From Patescibacteria group bacterium (GTDB lineage: Bacteria; Patescibacteria; Paceibacteria; UBA9973; UBA2103), in contig JAGWZP010000020.1 in NCBI GenBank assembly GCA_018968865.1, positions 1-12,575 of the forward strand: 12,575 nt of DNA, read 5' to 3'. Under the pieces are notes generated by a model. The model searched no databases, was not told the origin of the DNA, and saw nothing but the letters and a program-made list of their open reading frames with translations. Both the position numbers and the translations under genes were made by a program. This document shows, piece by piece, positions 6,559-12,572 of this stretch. The stretch's first letter is position 1. Each line of letters begins with the position of its first letter.

Positions 6559-7044
6559 TTAAAACTTTGCCAGACGGCGCGCGTGGCGCGGCGAATCGGA
6601 GAAAGGCGTTTCGAGGAAGATGCGGACCGCTTCGTCGGCCTCGTCTCCCGAGACGAATCGCGCGCCGATGGAGAGCACATTCGCATTGTTGTGCCGGCGC
6701 GGCAGGCGCACCGCGTCGTAGCCGTCCTCGGAGCGGCCGCCTTCGATATCGAGCGCCGCCGTCACGCGCATAGGTCCATAAAATACCGCGGCGCGGATGC
6801 CGGGTATGCGGTTCACGCACATCGCTTCGCCCTGTCCGCTACCGCCGATGATGATGCCGCGCGCGTCGAGCTCGTCCACCACCTTCCGGGCGAGTGGTGT
6901 CATGAAATCTGGATAATCGTCTTCCGGGTCATTCGTGAATGCCCCGAGGTCCTCGACATCATAGCCGAGTGTGCGAAGATGCTCGATGAGCGCGTTCTTG
7001 AGCGCAAATCCTGCATGGTCGGCGGCGATGTATATATTAGACAT
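6559..7044 (-). CDS. rpiB: Ribose-5-phosphate isomerase B
   Basis: The enzyme interconverts ribose 5-phosphate and ribulose 5-phosphate. The 161 residues begin MSNIYIAADHAGFALKNAL (D9-H10 sugar-opening site) and carry GIIIGGSGQGEAMCVNRIPG (63-82) and RRHNNANVLSIGARFV (H118). The catalytic cysteine of the E. coli type (CGTG) is Gly here, and the base is probably E73, as in the mycobacterial GGSGNGE type. An insertion of about 15 residues (DIEGGRSEDGYDAVRLP, around 99-115) precedes the RHN motif. The start ATG at 7044 overlaps the GAPDH stop by 8 nt (ATGTCTAA), implying coupled translation. A longer in-frame extension back to 7179 would overlap GAPDH heavily and is not homologous, so it is rejected. 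Confidence 0.93.
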   Translation of the reverse strand: MSNIYIAADHAGFALKNALIEHLRTLGYDVEDLGAFTNDPEDDYPDFMTPLARKVVDELDARGIIIGGSGQGEAMCVNRIPGIRAAVFYGPMRVTAALDIEGGRSEDGYDAVRLPRRHNNANVLSIGARFVSGDEADEAVRIFLETPFSDSPRHARRLAKF

Positions 7045-8113
7045 TGAATGTGGTTCCCGGCGCATCGGCATCCGGCGCCGCGCCTCCGGGGCTGGCCGCC
7101 CTCCGTGGCGCGGCGGACGCGGCGATGACGTGCCGCACGAGCGACTCCGTATAGCCCATTTCGTTATCATACCAGGCAAGGACCTTCACCAGCGTGCCAT
7201 CAACGACGCGGGTCATGCCGAGGTCCGCGATCGAAGCGTGCGGTTGCCCCACGATGTCGCTCGAGACGAGTTCGTCATCGGTGGTCGCGAAGATGCCCTC
7301 CCAGCGCGGCGCCGCTGCGGCGCCGCGCAGCACCTCATTCACCTCCTCGCGCGTCGTCGCCCGCTTTGCGATAAACGTGATGTCCGCTATCGAGCCGGCC
7401 GCCACCGGCACGCGGAGCGATATGCCGTCGAATTTTCCGGCCAGCTGCGGGTACGCTTGCGCGACGGCTATCGCGGCGCCGGTGGCGGTCGGCACGATAT
7501 TCTGCGCCGCCGCCCGCCCCTCCTTCATGTCTTTCTTCGACGGGCTGTCCACGATGGCTTGCGAAGCCGTGTAGGCATGCGTCGTCGAGAGCACCGCCTT
7601 TTCGATGCCGATGGCCTCGTCGAGGATTGCGATGACCGGGCTCGCGGAATTCGTCGTGCAGGACGCGTTGCTCGTGATAGCGCACGTCGCGAGCTTGTCC
7701 TCATTCAGACCCATCAGTACCGTCGCGCCGAGGACGGACTCCCCTTTCACGGGCGCCGTGATGACGACGCGGCGCGCGCCGGCCGTAAGGTGCGCCTGCG
7801 CCTTCTCGTAGTCCGTAAAAAATCCAGTCGACTCCACCACGACGTCAATGCTCAAATCCTTCCACGGCAGCTGCGCCGGATCCTTTTCTGAAAAAAACTG
7901 CACCTCCTTCCCGTCGATGAGGAATGCTCCGTCCTTCGTCTCCACGGGAAACGGCGCGCGCCTGTACACCGTGTCGTACTTCAAGAGATACGCGAGGTTC
8001 TCGAGCGAGCCGAGGTCGTTTATGGCGACAATCTCAATATCGCGCCCGCGCGAACGGCGCGCGAACGCGCGTCCGATTCTCCCAAACCCGTTTATTGCTA
8101 CTCGAATTGCCAT
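7037..8113 (-). CDS. gap: Type I glyceraldehyde-3-phosphate dehydrogenase
   Basis: This NAD-dependent enzyme converts glyceraldehyde 3-phosphate to 1,3-bisphosphoglycerate. The 358-residue protein has the Rossmann motif INGFGRIGR (7-15), the adenosine-binding D33 in AINDLG (favouring NAD), and the catalytic segment SNASCTTN (148-155) with C152 and H179 (STTHAYTASQ). It also has NIVPTATGAAIAVAQAYPQL, LRVPVAAGS and WYDNEMGYTESLVRHVI. The second cysteine of the usual CTTNC motif is serine here. The last 30 or so residues are an Ala/Pro/Gly-rich extension beyond the usual end (SAAPRRAASPGGAAPDADAP). It is the first gene of the five-gene operon, with a likely promoter at 8140-8145. Confidence 0.96.
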   Translation of the reverse strand: MAIRVAINGFGRIGRAFARRSRGRDIEIVAINDLGSLENLAYLLKYDTVYRRAPFPVETKDGAFLIDGKEVQFFSEKDPAQLPWKDLSIDVVVESTGFFTDYEKAQAHLTAGARRVVITAPVKGESVLGATVLMGLNEDKLATCAITSNASCTTNSASPVIAILDEAIGIEKAVLSTTHAYTASQAIVDSPSKKDMKEGRAAAQNIVPTATGAAIAVAQAYPQLAGKFDGISLRVPVAAGSIADITFIAKRATTREEVNEVLRGAAAAPRWEGIFATTDDELVSSDIVGQPHASIADLGMTRVVDGTLVKVLAWYDNEMGYTESLVRHVIAASAAPRRAASPGGAAPDADAPGTTFNV

Positions 8114-8139
8114 AAAAAAGAATTAAAAATTACTCCCCT

Positions 8140-8145
8140 ATTGTA
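8140..8145 (-). promoter_or_regulatory. gap: Candidate -10 box of the gap operon
   Basis: The minus strand reads TACAAT, 26 nt before the gap ATG at 8113. It would give a leader of about 19 nt, U-rich and without a well-placed Shine-Dalgarno (GGGGAG at 8134-8139 is too far from the ATG). A -35 element is unclear. Family A copy 4 lies 29 nt upstream. Confidence 0.4.
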
Positions 8146-8174
8146 CCTCATACCTACCCTCTTCTTCACGGTGT

Positions 8175-8200
8175 AAAAAGGACATCGCAAGTCCTTTTTT
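8175..8200. repeat. Family A palindromic element, copy 4
   Basis: A 9-bp stem (AAAAAGGAC pairing with GTCCTTTTT) encloses the loop ATCGCAA. It is identical over 26 bases to the copy inside the transketolase N gene. It sits between the divergent gap promoter and the RAYT. Read on the plus strand it resembles a terminator with a U-tract, but no plus-strand gene lies just upstream. Confidence 0.9.
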
Positions 8201-8233
8201 GGAGTATCATGAAAACTAATGGAATTAATCAAG

Positions 8234-8259
8234 TATCAAGGTTCGACCTTGATAAATTT
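8234..8259 (+). repeat. Family B palindrome, left copy flanking the RAYT
   Basis: A 9-bp stem (TATCAAGGT pairing with ACCTTGATA) with a TCG loop is followed by AATTT. The 26 bases are identical and in the same orientation as 8963-8988 on the other side of the transposase. It ends 1 nt before the TG of the RAYT extended -10 box, so a protein binding it could also control transcription. Confidence 0.85.
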
Positions 8260-8260
8260 C

Positions 8261-8269
8261 TGGTAACAT
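8261..8269 (+). promoter_or_regulatory. Extended -10 promoter of the RAYT
   Basis: The sequence TGGTAACAT lies eight bases before the ATG at 8278. It supports the internal ATG as the real start with a leaderless mRNA, the same architecture as other genes in the window. Confidence 0.5.
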
Positions 8270-8277
8270 TACTAGAA

Positions 8278-8955
8278 ATGTCTAGAAATATTTCCCTAGC
8301 TCCTGATGAGTTCTATCACCTCTACAATCGGGGCACCGAGAAGAGGGACATTTTCCTCACTGAGGCGGACCGCGAGAGATTCCTCGCCCTCTTGTATTTC
8401 AGTAACGCAGAAGAATCAGTTCACATCAGCAACATCCAGAAATATCAAGGTCGAACCTTGATAGAACTGCTTTCGACAATAGACCAAGGAGAGACTCTAA
8501 TCGATATCTGCGCGTATTGCCTCATGCCGAATCATTTTCATTTGCTGGTCCGCGAGAAAAAAGACGGAGGTATCAGCCGATTTATGCAGAAGCTCATGAC
8601 CGGCTATACCATGTATTTCAATAAACGATACGAGCGTTCAGGCGCGCTGTTCCAGGGGAAATACAAGGCCGCACATGCAGGTGATGATCGATATCTCAAG
8701 TACCTCGTCTCATACATCCACCTAAATCCGGTGAAGCTTATTGAGCCGCGATGGAAAGAAACCGGCATACGCGACCGAAAAACCGCCAAAAAGTTTTTGC
8801 ACGCCTATCGCTACTCAAGTTATCCGGACTATCTCAAGCTGCAGCGCGGCGAAGAGAAGATCATTATCAAAGACGCTCTGCCCGATTATTTCAGCGATGC
8901 GCGAGACTTCGAGGACGACATCGCCGACTGGCTTGATTACCACAAAGACTCGTAG
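8278..8955 (+). CDS. REP-associated tyrosine transposase (RAYT, Y1/IS200-like superfamily)
   Basis: This single-strand DNA transposase relative is expected to cut palindromic REP-type DNA with an HUH site and one tyrosine. The 225 residues show the RAYT order: PDEFYHLYNRGTEKRDIFL (9-27), LIDICAYCLMPNHFHLLV (74-91) with HFH at 86-88 as the metal-binding HUH, RFMQKLMTGYTMYFNKRYER (101-120) with Y110 or Y113 as nucleophile, SGALFQGKYKA, and YLVSYIHLNPVK. Residues 56-62 (YQGRTLI) are encoded by an inverted family B palindrome in the variable loop before the HUH strand. The family start MSRNISLAPDEFYHLYNRG and an extended -10 at 8261 favour the ATG at 8278. An upstream ATG at 8209 (with GGAG at 8201) would add 23 residues translated from the left palindrome. 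Base composition is more AT-rich than the neighbours, as expected for a recent arrival. The frame is intact. Confidence 0.92.
   Translation: MSRNISLAPDEFYHLYNRGTEKRDIFLTEADRERFLALLYFSNAEESVHISNIQKYQGRTLIELLSTIDQGETLIDICAYCLMPNHFHLLVREKKDGGISRFMQKLMTGYTMYFNKRYERSGALFQGKYKAAHAGDDRYLKYLVSYIHLNPVKLIEPRWKETGIRDRKTAKKFLHAYRYSSYPDYLKLQRGEEKIIIKDALPDYFSDARDFEDDIADWLDYHKDS
8443..8463 (-). repeat. Family B palindrome, internal inverted copy within the RAYT gene
   Basis: The stem TATCAAGGT/ACCTTGATA is present with the loop region reading GGTCGAACC, the reverse complement of the flanking copies. It is 21 nt, a whole number of codons, and is read in frame as YQGRTLI. Confidence 0.85.
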
Positions 8956-8957
8956 CC

Positions 8958-8988
8958 AAATTTATCAAGGTTCGACCTTGATAAATTT
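8958..8988 (+). repeat. Family B palindrome, right copy flanking the RAYT
   Basis: The longest copy: a perfect 14-bp stem (AAATTTATCAAGGT pairing with ACCTTGATAAATTT) with a TCG loop. It begins 2 nt after the RAYT stop and ends on the first base of the stop triplet of the opposing surface-protein gene (8988-8990). Confidence 0.9.
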
Positions 8989-10895
8989 TAGGGGGTGGTG
9001 GAGGTGGCGGTTGTGGTGCTTGTCGTCGACGTGGTGGTCGTGGTTGAGGAGGCCGTCGGCGCGACGACGGTGACGAGGCGGGAGGCGCTGCCGGTGTTGC
9101 CGGCCGCGTCAGTCGTGCTGTAGGTGAGCGTGTAGGAGCCGGCGGCCGCGGTGTCCACCCTGCCGGTCTCCACAATCTTCGCGGTCAGGTTGCCGTCCAC
9201 ATTGTCGGTCGCGGTCGCGCCCGGGTCGGTGAAGGTGTCGCCCACCGTGAGCTGCATCGCCGCCGCACCATTCAAGGTGACCACCGGCGGCGTGGTGTCA
9301 GAGGAAGTCGTGCTGGCGGTTGCCGTAGTAGTGGTGGTTGTCGTGGTGCCGGAAGTGGAGATCGTGCCGTCGGGATTGCCGATGATGACCGCGCGCGTGG
9401 CGCTAACCATGGCTCCTGAAGCATCAGTCGTGCTGTACGTGATGATGTACGTCGTCGGGGCCGAGGTATCAATCGTCGTGGAGGAGACCGTCTGCTGGAC
9501 GCCGTTGAGATAGGTCGTCACCGGCGCGCCGCTTGCTACCGAGATGCCCGGTTCGACGAAGGTGCCGCCGACGGAGATGTGCATCGGATTATCGCCGAGG
9601 AGCGTGATAGCCGCCGTGGCGGAGCCGCCTGACTGCGTAACCGTGCCTGACGCGGCGGTCGAAGTGCCAAGGAGGCCGTTGTAGGTGCCGTCAGGAGTTG
9701 AGGTGGCGATCTGGCCCTGCGTCTGCACGAGGAAGTAGTCGAAGGAGACGTCCGTGGTTTGCGGCGCGGAGAGCACCACGCGGAAGGAGCCCGCGGCCTT
9801 GTCGCTCACCCACCAGCTACCGGTAATCTGCGAGTTGAAGGTGATGAAGACCTTGGTGGACGGGAGGACGAGCGAGTTGTTGACCTGCGCCACGGTGTTG
9901 CCGGTGAGGATGGTCACACTGCCGGCGCTCGAGGTGCCGTCGGCGTCCTTGCTCGCGACGAGCTGGCGGAAGACGAGCGTATTGAACTGCGCGATACCCT
10001 TCTGGATGAGGACGCCGAAGGAGTTGAGCGCCGAGGCGAGCGAGGTGGTGGAGAGCGTAATCGGCGAGCCGGTCGCGGCCGAGACTGCCCCGCTTTCAAG
10101 CTTGGCGACGCGCGCTTCAAGCGAGGTGATGCGCGTCTCGTGCGCATCCACCTTCGCGGCGAGGGCCTGGGTGGCGGCGAGGTTGAAGGTGGCGAGCTTG
10201 TACAGGTCCACGCCTTTGCCGTCGGGCGAGAGTATCTCGGGGGCGATGGTTTGCGCGTCTTCCGCGATGAAGCCCAGGCGGAGCGGGTCTTGCTGTGGCT
10301 CTATCTTGTAGCGGTAGGTGGCGACTTTGAGGTTCACGAGCTGCCCGAGCATGTCGTCGGTGGTGCTTGCGGTGACGTATGAGATGTCGGTCTTGGCGTC
10401 GCGGGTACTCGTGTTGACGAAGGCGATGGCGCCGATGTCGCCCGCCACCGTCAGGGTGTGGTTCGGCGTACTCGTCCCGATGCCCACAAGACCGGTGCTC
10501 GTTATGGAGAAGACGCTTGCGCCGCTTGAGGACGCCACGTCAAACAAATCGGCGATGCCGGACATGCCCTGCACGAAGAGCGCGGCGGCGGGCGTGGTGG
10601 TACCGACGCCGACCGGACCGCCCATCGACACGACATTGGTAGTCGGATCGGCGCGGAGCAGATAAGTGTTGTGGGCGAAAATGTCGTTCCCGACGAAGTT
10701 GTGCGTGCCCTCCACCTCGATGTCATACACCTGCTCGCGACCGACGGGCGTGATGGAGACTATCTCGTCCCAGTGCAGATGTTGAGGCTGCGTCTGCGGC
10801 CCGTCTCCAGGGACAGCAATCTCCAACCCGGGCCTCAAATCCGAGACCTTGTACCATCCCTCCCTATTGCCGCGCATTTTTTCGAGTAATGACAT
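8988..10895 (-). CDS. Surface protein: C-terminal intein/Hint half, S74 chaperone region, Ig-like repeats; 5'-truncated
   Basis: This 635-residue protein starts abruptly inside a Hint module. Residues 12-29 (EGWYKVSDLRPGLEIAVP) and 56-77 (VYDIEVEGTHNFVGN, then DIFAHNT) match the C-terminal splicing block, with H75-N76 and T77 as the +1 nucleophile. There is no N-terminal splicing block and no signal peptide. Residues 90-165 hold two fibre-like repeats (VGVGTTTP, VGIGTSTP). Residues about 163-265 form an S74 intramolecular-chaperone region (STRDAKTDI, RLGFIAEDAQTIAPEI, YKLATFNLAATQAL) ending in a short coiled coil. Residues 430-505 and 535-610 are two DUF5011/HYR-type Ig-like repeats (VGDTFTDPGATATDNVDGNL, YTLTYSTTDAAGNTGSAS) joined by Thr-rich linkers, and the tail is nearly all Thr/Ser. 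The stop codon lies at the edge of a family B palindrome. Probably cell-surface or fibre-like in origin; whether this fragment is exported is doubtful. Confidence 0.85.
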   Translation of the reverse strand: MSLLEKMRGNREGWYKVSDLRPGLEIAVPGDGPQTQPQHLHWDEIVSITPVGREQVYDIEVEGTHNFVGNDIFAHNTYLLRADPTTNVVSMGGPVGVGTTTPAAALFVQGMSGIADLFDVASSSGASVFSITSTGLVGIGTSTPNHTLTVAGDIGAIAFVNTSTRDAKTDISYVTASTTDDMLGQLVNLKVATYRYKIEPQQDPLRLGFIAEDAQTIAPEILSPDGKGVDLYKLATFNLAATQALAAKVDAHETRITSLEARVAKLESGAVSAATGSPITLSTTSLASALNSFGVLIQKGIAQFNTLVFRQLVASKDADGTSSAGSVTILTGNTVAQVNNSLVLPSTKVFITFNSQITGSWWVSDKAAGSFRVVLSAPQTTDVSFDYFLVQTQGQIATSTPDGTYNGLLGTSTAASGTVTQSGGSATAAITLLGDNPMHISVGGTFVEPGISVASGAPVTTYLNGVQQTVSSTTIDTSAPTTYIITYSTTDASGAMVSATRAVIIGNPDGTISTSGTTTTTTTTATASTTSSDTTPPVVTLNGAAAMQLTVGDTFTDPGATATDNVDGNLTAKIVETGRVDTAAAGSYTLTYSTTDAAGNTGSASRLVTVVAPTASSTTTTTSTTSTTTATSTTP

Positions 10896-10898
10896 AGG

Positions 10899-11387
10899 TT
10901 ATAAGGATATTCTAGCAGAAGAATTGCGCTTGACGCTCCCGTCAACATCGGCAACGGGACGCCCCCACTTCTTCCACGACTGCTCCAGGTGGAAGGTCTT
11001 CGTCCGGCTCTCGGCGTACCGGGCGATGATCTCGTCCAGCACGCCGTCCGGGTCTGCCTTGGCGCCGTACATACCTTTAATATGTTCCAGATAGATGATC
11101 ATCTTATTGCAGCCGGACATCGCTTTCTCCAGGAGGGCGAGACCCTTCGCAAAGTCGCCAAAGCGGATGGAGTGCGCCTCGCCGATGGAAAGCGGCACAT
11201 TCATCGAGCAATCCACCACACCTTCGAGAAAAGGATACTTTAGCGTGACCAACTTCGGCCGGACGTTCTTCACCACGATGACCGCGCATTCCATCGTTTT
11301 CTGGTAGATGTCCAAGTCGCGGAAGGTCTTCACGGGCTTCCGCGGCGTGAACTCCTTCTTATATTTCGATTGATAATAGTTTGTCAT
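10899..11387 (-). CDS. Four-helix-bundle protein (S23/IVP, Avd-like family)
   Basis: This 162-residue protein has the S23/IVP four-helix-bundle core: TFRDLDIYQKTMECAVIVVK (21-40), a second helix around YPFLEGVVDCSMNVPLSIGE (51-70), GDFAKGLALLEKAMSGCNKM (77-96) and LDEIIARYAES (117-127). Family members are short basic or amphipathic bundles found in 23S rRNA intervening sequences and, as Avd, beside diversity-generating retroelement reverse transcriptases; they bind nucleic acid. No reverse transcriptase is seen here. It starts 3 nt after the nuclease stop and is probably co-transcribed with it. Residues 143-153 (RPVADVDGSVK) come from the 35-bp family C repeat shared with the nuclease gene and lead into an unstructured tail. 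The molecular role is unknown; partnership with the nuclease is inference from spacing. Confidence 0.85.
   Translation of the reverse strand: MTNYYQSKYKKEFTPRKPVKTFRDLDIYQKTMECAVIVVKNVRPKLVTLKYPFLEGVVDCSMNVPLSIGEAHSIRFGDFAKGLALLEKAMSGCNKMIIYLEHIKGMYGAKADPDGVLDEIIARYAESRTKTFHLEQSWKKWGRPVADVDGSVKRNSSARISL
10909..10917 (-). promoter_or_regulatory. Extended -10 promoter before the Hint/S74 gene
   Basis: The minus strand reads TGCTAGAAT, 13 nt before the ATG at 10895, inside the last codons of the four-helix-bundle gene. An in-frame TAA lies two codons before that ATG, so the frame cannot extend further upstream. It suggests the truncated gene is still transcribed. Confidence 0.5.
10928..10962 (-). 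repeat. Family C coding repeat, copy in the four-helix-bundle gene
   Basis: These 35 bases match 11747-11781 at 31 positions in the same orientation and in the same reading frame, encoding a VADVDGSV segment. Located at the 3' end of the four-helix-bundle gene. Only weak dyad symmetry is visible (TTGACG..CGTCAA in this copy). Confidence 0.75.
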
Positions 11388-11390
11388 AAA

Positions 11391-12572
11391 TTATGTGATG
11401 ACGAGCTCATTCGTGCGTGGCACAGAAGCGACGGAGCCATCTCTGTAGTGCACTTTTCTCGCTCGCTTTTTCTGCTGCAATTTTTTCACGATATGGAGCG
11501 GATAGAACTCGTAGAAATCCTTGTCGTCGAACCACGCGCACTTGAACTCAAAGAGCCGCAGGCCGGTGAGCCGCGAGAGCGCGAGCGCATACCAGGTGAG
11601 CTGTTCTATCGGCTTCTCCTTGCTCGCGCCGGGCTTGTAATCCAGGATGTGCACCATGCCGTTCCTGATTTGGACAAAGTCGATATGCCCCGTCAATAAT
11701 TTCGGAAAACGTCGGGCCTGCTTGTCGCCCTTGAGCAAAATGGTCGGCTCAACGCTTCCGTCAACATCGGCATCGGGACGCGTAATCTTGAAGTGTAATT
11801 CATTCTCCATATGCTCCACGTCCTCCCTCCGGATATATACCGGCACCTCGGTCGCCACCGTCACCGAATCATTCGCGATCATGAACCGCTGGAGCGCCTC
11901 ATGCCGGTCCTTATTATCCGTCACGCTCCGCAGGACGAACTCGGCGAGATCGTTCGCGAAGTTGTGCTTGCTCCGCACGATCATGTCCGTCTTGTCGAAC
12001 TTGCTCCGTATCTCGCTCATCCGCTCGCCATCCGCGAAATACTGATGCGGCGTCTCGCTGGACACGGCGTCCAGGTATTCTTTCAGCCGGCCGAAGCGGC
12101 GGTTCTTGAACTCTTCCATGGAGAGGAGCGTCTTCGCGCGGTGGTAGCGGAAGCGGTAGAGCTGGCGGTGCGCCATCGTCACCACCTCTATCATCTGTGC
12201 GGGCGCAAACAATCTTATCGCATACGGGCGCATGCGCTCAAATCTGCACAGCGGCTTATATTGCTCCACCCACGAAGAGAGGGTTGCGGGTATTGGCGGC
12301 TCCACGTCTTTGAATTTTTCTCCCAAGATATGACAGGTCTGCTCCAGCGAGAGGCCGAGGTTGTAGTAGCTGATGCCTTCCAGTATCACCGCGAGCGGGA
12401 AGCGCTTGCCTTTCACCCGCTCCGCGGTGAAGGTGCGGCCGCAGCCCTCCGCGCGGCATACATATAATTGTACGGCCTCATGCTTCTTCCGCCGCACTCC
12501 GCGCTTGACGAAGTTAGCGGAATTGCAGTACGGACAAGTTGTCTTCGTGGTCATCGTCGCGCGTTCCAGCAT
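11391..12572 (-). CDS. Zinc-ribbon/HTH plus PD-(D/E)XK (RecB/Cas4-like) nuclease
   Basis: The 393-residue protein joins two modules. The N-terminus is a zinc ribbon (C13-x2-C16, C39-x4-C44 in VCRAEGCGRTFTAE) of the type leading IS1-like transposases, followed by a likely helix-turn-helix (about 55-105: LAVILEGISYYNLGLSLEQT). The C-terminus is a RecB-family nuclease: E242 (ATEVPVYIRRE), D298 (LLTGHIDFVQIRNG), D311-x-K313 (HILDYKPG) and the trailing QLTWYALAL (324-332), the complete E-D-DxK-QxxxY signature. No transposase DDE core is visible. Residues 266-276 (PDADVDGSVEP) are encoded by a family C repeat in the loop between E242 and D298. Inferred role: sequence-directed DNA cleavage in defence, mobility or repair. 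ATGs at 12572 and 12554 are both possible, and the true start could lie beyond the window. Confidence 0.85.
   Translation of the reverse strand: MLERATMTTKTTCPYCNSANFVKRGVRRKKHEAVQLYVCRAEGCGRTFTAERVKGKRFPLAVILEGISYYNLGLSLEQTCHILGEKFKDVEPPIPATLSSWVEQYKPLCRFERMRPYAIRLFAPAQMIEVVTMAHRQLYRFRYHRAKTLLSMEEFKNRRFGRLKEYLDAVSSETPHQYFADGERMSEIRSKFDKTDMIVRSKHNFANDLAEFVLRSVTDNKDRHEALQRFMIANDSVTVATEVPVYIRREDVEHMENELHFKITRPDADVDGSVEPTILLKGDKQARRFPKLLTGHIDFVQIRNGMVHILDYKPGASKEKPIEQLTWYALALSRLTGLRLFEFKCAWFDDKDFYEFYPLHIVKKLQQKKRARKVHYRDGSVASVPRTNELVIT
11747..11781 (-). repeat. Family C coding repeat, copy in the nuclease gene
   Basis: The second copy of the 35-base repeat (31/35 identical to 10928-10962, offset exactly 819 nt, a whole number of codons). 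It is translated as DADVDGSV between nuclease motifs I and II, where RecB-family relatives have variable loop length. Confidence 0.75.

Noticed and set aside
7045..7179. 45-residue N-terminal extension of RpiB
   Set aside because: Overlaps the GAPDH 3' end in another frame, is Arg/Pro-rich, and the family starts at MSNIYIAADHAGF.
8175..8200. Family A copy 4 as an intrinsic terminator with six T
   Set aside because: No plus-strand gene precedes it, and the identical sequence occurs inside a coding region, so the repeat explanation is better.
8209..8277. Upstream ATG giving the RAYT 23 more residues
   Set aside because: The added residues are translated left palindrome, the family starts near 8278, and an extended -10 lies between. 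A GGAG at 8201 keeps this possible but less likely.
8991..9060. Tandem repeat or slippage locus at the GTGGTGGTC-rich stretch
   Set aside because: It is explained by the Thr/Ser-rich protein tail; units are irregular.
10899..11387. Diversity-generating retroelement, suggested by the Avd-like bundle
   Set aside because: No reverse transcriptase, no template/variable repeat pair with adenine-biased differences, and the downstream protein ends in a Thr-rich tail, not a C-type lectin fold.
12432..12554. IS1-type transposase from the zinc-ribbon motif
   Set aside because: The zinc ribbon is present, but the body carries E-D-DxK nuclease motifs and no DDE core or flanking inverted repeats.
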